Below are positions 35,756-46,165 of a stretch of 64,000 bases of DNA, piece after piece. Both the position numbers and the translations under genes were made by a program. Position 1 is the first letter of the stretch. The number at the start of each line of letters is the position of its first letter. Below the pieces are notes generated by a model. The model made no database searches, had not been told where the DNA came from, and saw nothing but the letters and a program-made list of their open reading frames with translations. The stretch is taken from NCBI RefSeq assembly GCF_008369935.1, contig NZ_VTUZ01000007.1:248001-312000 (forward strand), read 5' to 3'. This stretch comes from Paraburkholderia panacisoli (lineage in GTDB: Bacteria > Pseudomonadota > Gammaproteobacteria > Burkholderiales > Burkholderiaceae).

Positions 35756-36189
35756 ATTTTTTTCAGCCATCCCATGACCAGATGTTCGATGAGCACGAGA
35801 CTCTCCCTGTATGCGGTTTCGGCGCCGCCATGCGGATCGGCGACGTCGGAATCGTCTTCCCACTTGCCGAGCGGATAGACCTTGCCGCGCGAAGCCGGAT
35901 CGAGCGCTTCGACGGCGCTCACCTGGGCGCGTTCGGTGACGAGCACCAGATCGGCGGCGCGCACGAGTTGGCGGTCAAGCCGCCGCGAGTAATGGATGCC
36001 GGAAGCGACGCCGCGCTCGGCGAGCAGGCGCTGCATCACCGGGTCCATGCCGTGGCCGTTCATCGCCCGCAAGCCCGCCGAATGAAACGCGATCGGCGCC
36101 GCCGCGCGCTGCTTTGACTTGAACAGCATCTCGGCGGCGGGCGAACGGCACACGTTGGCATGGCAGACGATCAGAACGTTGGCGAACAT
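35749..36189 (-). CDS. bceD: Low-molecular-weight protein-tyrosine phosphatase
   Basis: A 146-aa LMW-PTP. The P-loop VCHANVCRSP (C9-x5-R15-S16) is at the N-terminus and the general-acid loop is DVADPHGG near residue 120. It dephosphorylates the tyrosine cluster of BceF in known Wzb/Wzc pairs. The open frame extends 69 codons upstream, overlapping bceC, but the P-loop position requires the ATG at 36189. It overlaps the start of bceE. Confidence 0.92.
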   Translation of the reverse strand: MFANVLIVCHANVCRSPAAEMLFKSKQRAAAPIAFHSAGLRAMNGHGMDPVMQRLLAERGVASGIHYSRRLDRQLVRAADLVLVTERAQVSAVEALDPASRGKVYPLGKWEDDSDVADPHGGAETAYRESLVLIEHLVMGWLKKIC

Positions 36190-36241
36190 GGCGGGCTCTC
36201 TCGCGGCGTGCGCTGACCTGGTGGCTCGGTGGCCTCGCGGC

Positions 36242-37705
36242 CTAGTGATTCGCGACGGCGGTTGCATGCACCGCATCCGCATCCGCGTCGGCTTCGTCGA
36301 GCGGGAGCGCGTGCGCGCCGACTCTCGCCGGCGCATTGCGCAACGCATGCTGCCGGCCGATCGCGTGATACTCGATGCCGAGTTCGAGCAGCGCATCCGG
36401 TTCGTACAGATTGCGGCCGTCGAAAATCAGCGGCGTCTTCAGCATCTCCTTGAGCGAAGCGAAGTCCGGGCTCTTGAAGACCTTCCATTCTGTGAGGATC
36501 ACCAGCGCGTCGACACCCTCGGCCGCTTCCATCTCTTCCTTCACGAACGACAACCGCGCGTGCTGCTGCGGCACGTCCTTCAGATCGAGCGCGAACACGC
36601 GCTTCGACTCGTCGATCGCGACCGGGTCGTAAGCCTTCACGCGCGCGCCACGGCGCAGCAGTTCGGCGATCAGCGGACGGCTCGGCGCTTCGCGCATGTC
36701 GTCGGTGTTCGGCTTGAACGCGAGGCCCCACACGCCGAACGTGCGGTCAGACAGGTCCTCGCCCAGACGCGCGACGATCTTCTGCGCGAGGATGCGTTTC
36801 TGCGTGTCGTTGACCGCTTCCACCGCTTCTAGAATGCGCAGGTTCGCCTTGTGGTCGGCCGCGGTGCGGATCAACGCCTGCACGTCCTTCGGGAAGCACG
36901 AGCCGCCATAGCCACAGCCGGCATACAGGAAGTCGTAGCCGATGCGCGGATCGGAGCCGATGCCGCGGCGCACCGCCTCGATGTCCGCGCCGACGCGGTC
37001 GGCCAGATTGGCCAGCTCGTTCATGTACGAGATGCGCGTGGCGAGCATCGCGTTGGCCGCGTACTTGGTGAATTCGGCCGAGCGCACGTCCATGTACAGC
37101 GTGCGTTCGCGATTGCGGTTGAACGGCGCGTAGAGGCGCTTCATCAGTTCGCGCGCCTTTTCACCGGGCACGTCCTCGTCGCAGCCGAGCACGATGCGAT
37201 CAGGCCGCGTGAAGTCTTCGACCGCCGCGCCCTCTTTCAGGAACTCCGGATTCGACACCACCGAGAACATGTGATCGAGCTTGCGCGCGGCCAGCTCGGC
37301 GGCGACCACCTCGCGCACGCGCGAGGCCGTGCCGACCGGCACCGTCGATTTGTCGACGATCACCTTGAAGCCCGTCATATGCCGGCCGATATTGCGCGCG
37401 GCGGCCAGCACGTATTGCAGGTCGGCGGAACCGTCCTCGTCGGACGGCGTGCCGACCGCGATGAACTGGATGTCGCCGTGGGCGACCGCGGCCTCGATGT
37501 CGGTCGAGAACTTCAGGCGCCCCGCTTTGCGATTGCGCGCGATGATCTCCTGCAGACCCGGTTCATGGATCGGCACGCCGCCGTTGTTGAGCACGTCGAT
37601 CTTGCGCTGATCGACGTCGAGACAGAACACGTCGTGGCCGATGTCGGCCAGACATGCGCCCGTCACGAGGCCTACGTAGCCACTACCGATGATCGTCAGG
37701 TTCAT
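36242..37705 (-). CDS. bceC: UDP-glucose 6-dehydrogenase
   Basis: Oxidises UDP-glucose to UDP-glucuronate, donor of the acidic sugar of the polymer. The 487-aa protein has the NAD motif [19 protein letters not shown] at the N-terminus and the catalytic cysteine in [13 protein letters not shown] near residue 265. The last 35 residues after the usual family end form an Ala/Asp-rich tail ([14 protein letters not shown]) without known function. It follows bceB after 80 bases and precedes bceD after 52. Confidence 0.94.
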   Translation of the reverse strand: MNLTIIGSGYVGLVTGACLADIGHDVFCLDVDQRKIDVLNNGGVPIHEPGLQEIIARNRKAGRLKFSTDIEAAVAHGDIQFIAVGTPSDEDGSADLQYVLAAARNIGRHMTGFKVIVDKSTVPVGTASRVREVVAAELAARKLDHMFSVVSNPEFLKEGAAVEDFTRPDRIVLGCDEDVPGEKARELMKRLYAPFNRNRERTLYMDVRSAEFTKYAANAMLATRISYMNELANLADRVGADIEAVRRGIGSDPRIGYDFLYAGCGYGGSCFPKDVQALIRTAADHKANLRILEAVEAVNDTQKRILAQKIVARLGEDLSDRTFGVWGLAFKPNTDDMREAPSRPLIAELLRRGARVKAYDPVAIDESKRVFALDLKDVPQQHARLSFVKEEMEAAEGVDALVILTEWKVFKSPDFASLKEMLKTPLIFDGRNLYEPDALLELGIEYHAIGRQHALRNAPARVGAHALPLDEADADADAVHATAVANH

Positions 37706-37785
37706 GTATTACACCTCGGAAAATGGAGTTGATTCAGGAGTGCGCTCACGCGGCGCGTCGTATGGCCCGCGCCCGTGTGCGGGAC

Positions 37786-39183
37786 TCAATATGCGTTGCT
37801 GCCCACGAAGCCCTTCCACAGCGTCAGCACGACGATCTTGATGTCGAGCCAGAAGGTCCAGTGCTGCATGTAGTACAGATCGAGCTTGACGCGGCCCATC
37901 ATCTTTTCGATGCGGTCGGTTTCGCCGCGATAACCATTGATCTGCGCCCATCCGGTGATGCCCGGCTTGATCCGGTAGCGGTGCATGTAGCCCTTCACCA
38001 GATCCTTGTAGATGTCGTCGTGTTCGAGCGCGTGCGGGCGCGGGCCGACCACCGACATCTCGCCGCGCAGCACGTTGATGAACTGCGGCAACTCGTCGAG
38101 GCTGGTGCGCCGCAGGAACGCGCCGACCGCCGTGATGCGCGGGTCGCGCCGCGTGGCCTGGGTGATCTTGCCGGCCTCTTCCTTGTGCATCTTCATCGAG
38201 CGGAACTTGTAGATCTCGAACTGGTTGCCGTCGATGCCCTTGCGCTTCTGGCGGAAGAACACCGGGCCGGGCGAGCTCAGCTTCACCATCGCCGCGATCC
38301 CCAGCATCAGCGGCGCCAGCGCGGTCAGCGCGGCCAGCGCGAACAGGCGGTCGAACACGCGCTTGGGCAGCACGCGCAGATCGGTGATCGGCGACGCGGC
38401 AAGGTTGATCGCCGGCACGCCGAGCAATTCGACCATCGGCTGATTGAACAGCGTCAGGCTGCGCACGTCCGGAATGAAGCGGATGTTCACGAAGTCGTTG
38501 CGCAGATCCATCACGAAGCGATGGATCGCCTTTTCCTTCGAGATCGGCAGCGCCAGCCACAACTCGCGGATCGCGCGCTGGCGCACCAGCTGGATCATTC
38601 GCTGATAGTCGCGCTCGACCGGCACGCCTTCGATCGCGTCGGCCGCGTCCGGGTCTTCGTAGGGGTTGATCGTGCCGTCCTCGTCGAACACCACGACGGG
38701 GCTAAAGCCCGCTTCCGGACGGCTGCGCATCTGCTCGATCAGAAAGCGCCCATACGGCGCGCCACCGACGATCGCCACCGCGCGCTGATTGAAGCCTTCG
38801 CGGCGCAGCCCGCGCAGGATCGAATAGACGATCACCTTGGTGATGATCAGCAAGCCGATGGTGGCCACCGCCCAATACACGAGCCACAACCGCGACAGGT
38901 TGTCCGAGCGGTGCAGGCTGAAGCTGATCAGCACACCGGTGATTTCCACCATCACCCAGCCGCCCGCGACGCGCGACAGCAGGTCGTAGAGCGGCTTGCC
39001 GCGCCATGATTGATAGATGCCCAGCGCCGGAAAGAACACCACCACCAGCAGGCAGCCGAACGCGAGCGACACGCTTTGCATATCGTCCAGCCACACTACT
39101 TTCCCGCTGTGCACGGCCGCCGCGATGGCCGCGCCGAGCGCGACCATGGCGATGTCGATGATTCTCGATAGAACGCTCAGCAT
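37786..39183 (-). CDS. bceB: Undecaprenyl-phosphate sugar phosphotransferase
   Basis: The initiating enzyme, which transfers sugar-1-phosphate (usually glucose) from UDP-sugar to undecaprenyl phosphate. The 465-aa WbaP/GumD-type protein has four to five N-terminal membrane helices, a Rossmann-like middle part ([14 protein letters not shown]), a further helix ([17 protein letters not shown]) and the C-terminal catalytic domain with [23 protein letters not shown] and [10 protein letters not shown]. As first gene of the minus-strand run bceB-bceK, it lies next to a 664-bp divergent control region. Confidence 0.93.
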   Translation of the reverse strand: MLSVLSRIIDIAMVALGAAIAAAVHSGKVVWLDDMQSVSLAFGCLLVVVFFPALGIYQSWRGKPLYDLLSRVAGGWVMVEITGVLISFSLHRSDNLSRLWLVYWAVATIGLLIITKVIVYSILRGLRREGFNQRAVAIVGGAPYGRFLIEQMRSRPEAGFSPVVVFDEDGTINPYEDPDAADAIEGVPVERDYQRMIQLVRQRAIRELWLALPISKEKAIHRFVMDLRNDFVNIRFIPDVRSLTLFNQPMVELLGVPAINLAASPITDLRVLPKRVFDRLFALAALTALAPLMLGIAAMVKLSSPGPVFFRQKRKGIDGNQFEIYKFRSMKMHKEEAGKITQATRRDPRITAVGAFLRRTSLDELPQFINVLRGEMSVVGPRPHALEHDDIYKDLVKGYMHRYRIKPGITGWAQINGYRGETDRIEKMMGRVKLDLYYMQHWTFWLDIKIVVLTLWKGFVGSNAY

Positions 39184-39847
39184 GAGCTGCCCCTCAGTTC
39201 GTCAGTCAAGTGCCATCCGTTGGTTGATCAAGTCCGTCGCATTCCACTGCAACAGGCGGGCGCGCCACGCCGGCAACCGCGTCCCGCCCTGCCGCGCGCG
39301 ACGCGAATCTGATTGAACCGGAGCGATTGCCCTTTTATTTCCCGATCCATGATTCGGCTAAATTTCGCCTGAATCGCGCCTGAGTGGCCGGATTGGAAAA
39401 TCTGTGCCGGAATGAGTGAATACCCTTGTACAGGTATAGATAAGGCGGTATTAAAATTCGTACTGCAAGACCGCAAAATATCTCAAATTGTATCGGTCAA
39501 TTTTCGGCATTTTTTCTGGATTTTATTCGGTAATTGTTACCTGAATCGGTGCTCTTCAGGCGTCGCGCGGACCTATCTGTAAGGCAATGCAGCCCGTGTT
39601 GCGCTGTGATCGGCGAAGCTTGCGGCTTACCTTTCGGCACTATTCTCACGCAGAATTCACGATAAAAAAATTGCCGCCTATTTTTTTCGGAAAATTTTTC
39701 TTTTTGATAAATGGGCCGGACATTTTTCCTTCATTAAACGGATAATTTTATCCGGCCGATTTATATCATTTGCATTTAACGCGCTTTTATTGATTCCCGA
39801 CTTCGTGATAAAACTCGACGCATTCACCCAGCCTCGAGGAGTTCATC
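39184..39847. promoter_or_regulatory. Divergent control region of bceB and bceA
   Basis: A 664-bp gap with an unusually AT-rich part (about 39310-39800) compared with the flanking genes. It must hold the promoters for the bceB-bceK run and for bceA. A perfect dyad CGGATAATTTTATCCG lies at 39739-39754, about 100 bases before bceA. AT-rich tracts of this type are often bound by H-NS-like silencers; that is inference. No sigma-54 element was found here. Confidence 0.6.
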
Positions 39848-41416
39848 ATGACAGCTCCGGTCACGGCCACGCCCGCCGACACCCGGTCCACGCAAGCTAC
39901 GCCCCTGAACGTCAAGCTCAAGGTTCATCCTGTGATTCTCGCGGGGGGCTCCGGTACAAGGCTGTGGCCGATGTCGCGCGAGCAGCATCCGAAACAGCTG
40001 ATCGGCCTGCTCGGCGAAGACTCGCTGCTGCAATCCACCACGCGCCGTCTCGACGGGCTCGAATCCGGCTACCCGCTCACCGGGCAACTCGTCGTGGTGG
40101 CCAATGAAGAGCAGCGCTTCACCACCGCCGAGCAACTGCGCACGAGCGGCAAGCCGACCCGGCTGATTCTCGAACCGATGGGCCGCGACACGGCGCCGGC
40201 GTTGACGGTCGCCGCGCTGTCGATTGTCGCGCAGGACGAGGACGGCATCATGGTCGTGATGCCCGCCGATCACGCGGTCACCGACAGCGACGGATTTCAT
40301 GCGGCCGTGGCCGCCGGCGTGCAGCATGCGGCGTCCGGGCGCATCGTCACGATGGGCATCGTGCCGACTCGCGCCGAAACCGGCTACGGCTACATTCGCA
40401 TCGGCGCTGCGCTGGGTGCATCGGCGCCTCATACGGGCGATCATGCCGATGATACGGATAACGAAGCATCGAGCAGGATCATCGCGCACCAGCTCGACCG
40501 CTTCGTCGAAAAGCCGCATCTGGAACTGGCGCAGCGCTACGTCGAATCGCGCGAGTACTGGTGGAACAGCGGCATCTTCATCATGCGCGCATCGACCTGG
40601 CTGAAAGCGATCCGCCATTTCCAGCCGGCCATTTCCGAAGCGTGTGCAGCGGCCTTCACGGGCGGCAAGGCGGACGGCGACTTCTTCCGTCTGCAACGCG
40701 ACGCGTTCAGCGCGTCGCCGTCGAACTCGATCGATTACGCAGTGATGGAAAAGCTCGGCGCGGATCAAAGCGTCGCGGCCGGCGTGGTGGTGCCGTTGCA
40801 GGCGGGCTGGTCGGACGTGGGTTCGTGGGACGCGATCTGGGACATCTCGGAGAAGGACGCCGATCACAACGTGAGCCGGGGCCGCGTGATGTTCGAAGGC
40901 GCATCGTCGACCTTCGCGCATTCCGAAGGACGCCTGATTGCCTGCGTGGGCACGCAGGACCTCGTGGTGGTCGAGACGGCCGACGCGATTCTCGTCGCCG
41001 ATAAATCGCGCGTGCAGGACGTCAAGAAGATCGTCGGCCGGATTCGCGCCGAGGGCGGTCTCGAAGCGGCCAACCATCGCAAGGTGCATCGTCCGTGGGG
41101 CAACTACGATTCCGTCGACACCGGCGAGCGCTTCCAGGTCAAACGCATCGTCGTCAAACCCGGTGCGCGACTGTCGCTGCAAATGCATCATCACCGCGCC
41201 GAACATTGGATCGTCGTGCGCGGCACGGCGCTCGTCACGCGAGGTGAAGAGCGCTTTATCGTCTCCGAAAACGAATCGGCTTATATTCCGCTGGGGGTCA
41301 CGCACCGCCTCGAGAATCCGGGCAAGATGCCGCTCGAAATGATCGAGGTCCAGTCGGGTTCGTATCTCGGCGAAGACGATATCGTGCGCTTCGACGACAC
41401 GTACGGACGCCAGTGA
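39848..41416 (+). CDS. bceA: Mannose-1-phosphate guanylyltransferase / mannose-6-phosphate isomerase
   Basis: A bifunctional 522-aa type II enzyme that supplies mannose-6-phosphate and GDP-mannose. The N-terminal pyrophosphorylase signature is LAGGSGTRLWPMSREQHPKQ. The C-terminal cupin (isomerase) part has PGARLSLQMHHHRAEHW and the VSENESAYIPLG region. A 30-residue N-terminal extension precedes the catalytic domain. GAGGAG lies eight bases before the ATG. Product feeds Gmd and mannose addition. It is transcribed away from bceB. Confidence 0.94.
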   Translation: MTAPVTATPADTRSTQATPLNVKLKVHPVILAGGSGTRLWPMSREQHPKQLIGLLGEDSLLQSTTRRLDGLESGYPLTGQLVVVANEEQRFTTAEQLRTSGKPTRLILEPMGRDTAPALTVAALSIVAQDEDGIMVVMPADHAVTDSDGFHAAVAAGVQHAASGRIVTMGIVPTRAETGYGYIRIGAALGASAPHTGDHADDTDNEASSRIIAHQLDRFVEKPHLELAQRYVESREYWWNSGIFIMRASTWLKAIRHFQPAISEACAAAFTGGKADGDFFRLQRDAFSASPSNSIDYAVMEKLGADQSVAAGVVVPLQAGWSDVGSWDAIWDISEKDADHNVSRGRVMFEGASSTFAHSEGRLIACVGTQDLVVVETADAILVADKSRVQDVKKIVGRIRAEGGLEAANHRKVHRPWGNYDSVDTGERFQVKRIVVKPGARLSLQMHHHRAEHWIVVRGTALVTRGEERFIVSENESAYIPLGVTHRLENPGKMPLEMIEVQSGSYLGEDDIVRFDDTYGRQ

Positions 41417-41579
41417 TCGGCCAAACCAGGTGACACAGTTGAACCACAACGAATGAAGCGGGAACCTGCGGCGGTTGCTCCTACCAGCCGCGGGGAACTG
41501 CTGTGCCGACGACGATGTTTTCAGTCGTGCCGACAGTCATGCTGATAGCCGTGCTTACTGCCGTTGCTTACTGCCGTGC

Positions 41580-42779
41580 TCATCCCGCGTGGGAGATCAG
41601 TTCTGTGTACGACGAAGGAAAACGATCCGCTGCGCTATTGCTGTCGGGCGAGGTTGTTGCGGCAGCCGCGTCACCAGGATAACGGCGCAGCGGTCCACGA
41701 AACGCATTGAGCGGACCATGCAACGGCGCACCATGATTCACCGCAACGGGCTCCGGCACGTGACGCTTGGGCAACGGACGAGCCGGCTGCCTCGGCGCAT
41801 ACGACGCCGACTGCGCACGTGCGCTGTCGATGGATTCGCCCGCGACCTGCGTCAAGCGCTCGCGGTCGATCCACTGCCGCGCCCATTCGAGCGCGTATTG
41901 CTCGGCTGCGTGCGCATCGGTGAAGCGCGGGCCGACGAGGCCGGAACGCTCGACGCGTTGGCCGTCCTTCATGATTTCCGCCCACGCCCGATACATCGCA
42001 TTGGGCACCTGCTCGGCCACGACGTAGATCAGATAGCCGTGCGGGCCGGCGATCTGCGTGCCGCGCGGCGCGAGACTCATCGACAGCGGCTTGCGTTGAT
42101 CGTCCGGTGCTTGCGGGTGGCGTGCCGACGCGATCGCCGCATCGAGGCGCTCCATCGCCGCACCGACCGCGACCGCTTCGCTACTGCCGCAGACAGGCAC
42201 GGCGGTGCGCATCGCGGGCCATGTGCCGGATGCAGCGGACGAAGAGGATGTGGCCGGCGCACGCGTGACCGGCGCCGCATCCGCGACACCGGACAACTGC
42301 CGCGTGATGTCGGCGATCGGATCGGCCGAGCGCCAGTGGCTCAGCGTGCTCGACACGCCGGGCGCCTGCCACGACTCGGGACTTTTCCACGACACGCCAC
42401 GCAGACCTTCGTCGCGCATGCCGGGTGCTTCCGCCGCAACCGGAGCGGGTTTGACCGCCGGTTTGGCCCCGACCGGCGGCGCCGGCTGCGGGATGTAGGC
42501 GAAGGTGCGCCCGGTTTGCGACAACAGCCGGACCATCTCGAGCAGCGTGCCGTTCAGTTGCCATTCTTCAAACCGCCGCCGGCACGTTGGCCCCGACGGA
42601 TAGCGGCCCGGCAGCTTCGACCAGGGTTCGCCGGTTGTCAGAATCCACAACACGGCATTGGCCACGATACGCGGTTCGGCGCGGGGCCGGCCGCGTCGAT
42701 TCAGACGGACGGCCGGCTCGTCGGAGACAAGCGCGGCCAGCAGCGCCCACTCGTCATTGCTTAGCTCATCGAAAAACAT
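41580..42779 (-). CDS. DUF4096 (IS5-type transposase N-domain) fusion protein
   Basis: A 399-aa protein. Residues 1-85 resemble the DNA-binding N-terminal domain of IS5-family transposases (DUF4096): LSNDEWALLAALV, then RGRPRAEPRIVANAVLWILTT and PSGPTCRRRFEEWQ. The rest has no DDE catalytic core; it is a Pro/Ala/Ser-rich linker followed by a folded-looking segment near residues 230-310 (PHGYLIYVVAEQVPNAMYRAW...). No terminal inverted repeats were found. This suggests a domesticated DNA-binding protein rather than an active element. It lies tail-to-tail with bceA at the edge of the exopolysaccharide locus; regulation of that locus is possible but unproven. Confidence 0.65.
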   Translation of the reverse strand: MFFDELSNDEWALLAALVSDEPAVRLNRRGRPRAEPRIVANAVLWILTTGEPWSKLPGRYPSGPTCRRRFEEWQLNGTLLEMVRLLSQTGRTFAYIPQPAPPVGAKPAVKPAPVAAEAPGMRDEGLRGVSWKSPESWQAPGVSSTLSHWRSADPIADITRQLSGVADAAPVTRAPATSSSSAASGTWPAMRTAVPVCGSSEAVAVGAAMERLDAAIASARHPQAPDDQRKPLSMSLAPRGTQIAGPHGYLIYVVAEQVPNAMYRAWAEIMKDGQRVERSGLVGPRFTDAHAAEQYALEWARQWIDRERLTQVAGESIDSARAQSASYAPRQPARPLPKRHVPEPVAVNHGAPLHGPLNAFRGPLRRYPGDAAAATTSPDSNSAADRFPSSYTELISHAG

Positions 42780-43363
42780 TGGGTTTTCTCCACGCGGCTC
42801 GGCCTGGCCGCGGCTTTGGACCTGCCACGGATTCAGCGTTCACGATCCGTGTGCGGTCCTCGGTTGCACAAATATGTTTTGTACGTTCTGTTGACTGGTC
42901 AATACCGCCCCGGTGTAGTGCGGTTTGTCCCTATTGCGAAGCACAAAACGTGGTCTCACTCGTGCATGGGAGAATTTGTGCACGAAGCATACCATCCCAG
43001 GGTTTCCATGAATACGATTGAGACAAGTGTTACGGATAGAAACAATCTTGTCCTTTTCGCTGCGTCATTTCACGCATTGCCGTCACAGAACTCAGGAGCG
43101 GCTCGCGCGGTATGGCGCGTGATTGTTCGGCACTACGATACACGATCGCGCCGAATTGGATTTACGAACCGCTCGCCTGTTTGAGACGGTATTTCAATGC
43201 ATTTTGGCAGTTTGAAAGTCGTTCGGACGGCGCCCGAAGCAGCGCCGGAATAGCGCGCTGACATGATCGGGACCGCGCACAGATAAAGCCACATACAGTG
43301 ACTGCGCATGCGCGCTCCCGGGCGCTTCATGCGCTTCTCGACGCAACTGCGTTGAACCCGCTG
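42780..43363. other. Intergenic region with no recognised gene
   Basis: A 584-bp stretch upstream of the DUF4096 gene. It should hold that gene's promoter. Open frames here lack ribosome sites and recognisable families. Confidence 0.45.
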
Positions 43364-43660
43364 TCAGCGCACCGGTTTCGCCGCGCGCTCGCCCACCACC
43401 GTCGTCCATTCACGCACGCGCCAGCGCGCCACGAGTCCGGCAAGTACATAGGGATCCGCTCTGGCAAAGGCTTCGGCGGCGGCGGGAGAATCGCTCTCGA
43501 ATAGCAGCACGGCGCTGTCCGTGGGCTCGGTCAACGCGCCGGCGAGCAGCAACTCGCCGCGCTCCGCCGCCGCCCACGCGAGTTTCAGATGCGCGTCGCG
43601 ATACTCGGCGCGCCGTTCCAGATAGTCGGACACGAGGTCGTACATCAACAGATAGTGCAT
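43364..43660 (-). CDS. YciI-family protein
   Basis: A 98-aa protein with the ferredoxin-like fold of YciI: MHYLLMYDLVSDYLERRAEY at the start, the conserved LLLAGALTEP and SPAAAEAFARADPYVLAGL. The conserved histidine-aspartate pair of the family may be catalytic, but no reaction is firmly known. AGGAGG precedes the ATG at 43660; an upstream in-frame start lacks a ribosome site. Confidence 0.85.
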   Translation of the reverse strand: MHYLLMYDLVSDYLERRAEYRDAHLKLAWAAAERGELLLAGALTEPTDSAVLLFESDSPAAAEAFARADPYVLAGLVARWRVREWTTVVGERAAKPVR

Positions 43661-44110
43661 GGCGAGCCTCCTATGGCTAGCATCAGAGACGGGCAAAGAG
43701 AGACGGACATTTGCCTGCGTTGAAGTCAATATTACCACTCCAAACCATCGCGGAATTTTGTGCCGATTATTTATTCATTTTTACTCGAATCAATGCATCC
43801 GGCATTTCAATTTTTATTCGCCCATTCAAATAATGATCTATCCAATTCACATTGAAATCTGGCAATTAATTGATCTGGATTGCATAACATTATTCGACAC
43901 CACGGTCATTCGCCGGTTTCAAACGGACGGCCCCGGCTGTCACCCCGTCAAGTAGGGGAAAACGAGCGGCAGCGCCTGTCAACCGATTGGTGTTTCTGTC
44001 CGTTCTGGCAGACAGCATTTGCCATAATGGACGTGCACAGGGGCCCTGGATGCCGTTGACGCCCGCGCGCATGAACGACAAAAACGTTTTCACCACCGAT
44101 GGAGTGTCAC
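43661..44110. other. AT-rich intergenic region before psiF
   Basis: A 450-bp stretch with an AT-rich centre (about 43760-43900), in contrast to its GC-rich surroundings. A 98-codon open frame covers it on the plus strand, but it has no family resemblance and no ribosome site. The psiF promoter is expected near the right end. Confidence 0.45.
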
Positions 44111-44404
44111 ATGAAAATCCAATCCGCAATCGCTACGCTGGTGCTCGGCGCTGTTCTCGTTTCGCCGGTGTTCGCAGAGAACAGCCAGCAGACAAAAATG
44201 GCCGATTGCAACAAGCAGGCCGGCGACAAGAAAGGCGATGACCGCAAGGCGTTCATGAAAACCTGCCTGTCCGCGAAGCCGGCCGCCGCGCCGATGACCC
44301 AGCAGGAGAAGATGAAGGTGTGCAACACGCAAGCCGCCGACAAGAAGGGCGACGATCGCAAGGCGTTCATGAAGACCTGCCTGTCGTCCGCGCCCGCCAA
44401 CTGA
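44111..44404 (+). CDS. psiF: PsiF-repeat periplasmic protein
   Basis: A 97-aa secreted protein with a Sec signal peptide ending in SPVFA and two PsiF repeats, each with the pattern QxKMxxCNxQAxDKKGDDRK-x-FMKTCLS. Each repeat has two cysteines. In E. coli psiF belongs to the phosphate-starvation regulon, but its function is unknown. No Pho box was identified here. GGAG lies 7 bases before the ATG at 44111. Confidence 0.87.
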   Translation: MKIQSAIATLVLGAVLVSPVFAENSQQTKMADCNKQAGDKKGDDRKAFMKTCLSAKPAAAPMTQQEKMKVCNTQAADKKGDDRKAFMKTCLSSAPAN

Positions 44405-44676
44405 ACGCAAGCCAGCCCTGCTCTGCTGACGCGTCGTGCTACGAACACGGCGCCTGAGCGCTGATTGTTCGAACAGGGCCGCGCGGTTTTCCGGCGTGGC
44501 CCCTCCCCGCCTGCTTCGTCTTCCGCTTCACCGTCCCCCTCTCGCCCTGCGCAGTCCGCCCGCCGGAGCGCGCCGTTTTCTTCTATGATGGCTGCGGAGA
44601 CGGCCCACCCCCTATACAACATTAGACGGGCCGCCATCTTGTCGTTGGTGCTACTGAGCATCGATTGGAGGCAAGG

Positions 44677-45126
44677 ATGGTATCGAAGCATAAAAACCGC
44701 TGGTTGAGGCGGTGGCTGGTCGTCATCGTATTCTGGGCCGTGCCCGTGGCGATCGTTGCGGTCAACGAGATCCGCGAGGAAATGGCGTACAACGACGTCG
44801 ACCTCGACCGCGCGTTGACCACCTGGAATTTCACCGACGCACAACGCGCCGCCGGCGCGCCCGCGCGCTGCCACGGCAAGCCCGACGAGGCGCAAGCCGC
44901 CGGCTGCCCCGCCGACGTGCTGGCCGCCAATGCGCCGCGCCAGCAGGACGCGCGCAATGAATACAGCGTGCGCCGCTCCACCTTGATGGCTTATCTGTGG
45001 CACGCGTTCGTCGGCTATTGGGTCGTGCCGGCGGTCGTGCTGTTTCTGCTCGGCGTGCTGATCGGCATGGTGCGCCGCGCGCTGCGGCGCCCGCCGCCGG
45101 TGAAGAGCCCGGCGAATCATGGATGA
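44677..45126 (+). CDS. Two-pass membrane protein of unknown function
   Basis: A 149-aa protein with one hydrophobic helix near residues 13-30 (WLVVIVFWAVPVAIVAV) and another near 112-131 (YWVVPAVVLFLLGVLIGMV), separated by an 80-residue soluble loop with two cysteines (ARCHGKP, AAGCPAD). GGAGGCAAGG precedes the ATG at 44677. The frame could start 12 bases earlier at TTG, but that codon forms part of the ribosome site. I do not recognise a family. Confidence 0.68.
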   Translation: MVSKHKNRWLRRWLVVIVFWAVPVAIVAVNEIREEMAYNDVDLDRALTTWNFTDAQRAAGAPARCHGKPDEAQAAGCPADVLAANAPRQQDARNEYSVRRSTLMAYLWHAFVGYWVVPAVVLFLLGVLIGMVRRALRRPPPVKSPANHG

Positions 45127-45571
45127 GGCAACGCGCGGCCGTCACGCCAGGCCGTCGCGAAGCGCGGCGACGCAATCGAACCCATGCTGCGCGCCTCGAT
45201 TCGCAGTCGACAACACGCCGGACTGCTGCATCCGGGCAACACTTTCAGTTTGATTTCGACACTGCGCAGTGACGCTAAAAATCGGTAAAAACGCGACTTT
45301 CGCACGCCCCCAGGCCCGCGAGCGTCAGGCAGCTTCGCTTGAAGCAGAAATCCGCAGCCCCCTAACAAACACGCGGCGCGCGCCGCTCCCGCCGTTGCGC
45401 CGAGCCGGTCAAATTTACAGCACGACGCCTTACGATTAGCCGCAAAGCCCCGCCGCACAAGGCTTTTCGCGAAACGGCGACGGCGCTTTTTGCACTTGCG
45501 TGTGATATAACTCAAAGGCACCCCGGCGATATCGCCTCAGGTTGCGCCCCGGAACCATACGGAGAAAAACG
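45127..45571. other. Intergenic region with no recognised feature
   Basis: A 445-bp stretch between two plus-strand envelope genes. No gene, RNA or strong stem-loop was seen; it presumably holds the promoter of the SYLF lipoprotein gene. Confidence 0.45.
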
Positions 45572-46165
45572 ATGCAAAGACGAAACTTCATGTTGAAGAC
45601 GACCGCTGCGCTCGCTTTCGGAGGCCTTGCACTCGCGGGCTGCACAACCACCTCGCCCAGCAGCAGCAACCCGACGCCTGCCACTAATGCATCCAAGCGC
45701 CAGTCGATCGACGCCGCCGTCGACGGCACGTTGTCGCGGCTTTTTACGACCGTGCCGGGTTCGCGTGAGCTGGTCTCGAAGGCGCGCGGTGTACTCGTGT
45801 TCCCGTCGGTTATACAAGCGGGCCTCGTTGTCGGCGGCCAGTACGGCGAAGGCGCGCTGCGCGTCGGCGGCGCATCGGTCGGCTACTACAGCACGGCTTC
45901 AGGCTCGGTCGGACTGCAGGCGGGCGCGCAGTCGAAGGCCATTATCTTCCTGTTCATGACGCAGGACTCGCTGGACAAATTCCGCAACGCCGATGGTTGG
46001 TCGGTCGGCGGCGACGCGTCCGTGGCGCTCGTGAAGGTCGGCGCGAACGGCATAATCGACACAACCACCGCCACCGCACCGGTCCAGGTGTTCGTGCTGA
46101 CCAACTCCGGCCTGATGGGTGACCTGTCGCTGCAAGGCACCAAGGTCTCGCGGCTGAAGATCTAA
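45572..46165 (+). CDS. SYLF-domain (YSC84-like) lipoprotein
   Basis: A 197-aa lipoprotein with signal peptide and lipobox (LALAGC, Cys23) and a SYLF/Ysc84 lipid-binding domain: ARGVLVFPSVIQAGLVVGGQYGEG-like region near residues 70-95 and SVGLQAGAQSKAIIFLFMT near 110-130. The frame opens 10 codons earlier, but GGAG before ATG 45572 decides the start. Probably anchored in the outer membrane; role unknown. Confidence 0.85.
   Translation: MQRRNFMLKTTAALAFGGLALAGCTTTSPSSSNPTPATNASKRQSIDAAVDGTLSRLFTTVPGSRELVSKARGVLVFPSVIQAGLVVGGQYGEGALRVGGASVGYYSTASGSVGLQAGAQSKAIIFLFMTQDSLDKFRNADGWSVGGDASVALVKVGANGIIDTTTATAPVQVFVLTNSGLMGDLSLQGTKVSRLKI

Noticed and set aside
41475..42764. 429-codon plus-strand open frame opposite the DUF4096 gene
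   Set aside because: Composition of a shadow frame, no family; the minus-strand protein has a recognisable N-terminal domain.
43659..43955. 98-codon open frame in AT-rich DNA
   Set aside because: No ribosome site, no family and unusual composition; explained by few stop codons by chance.
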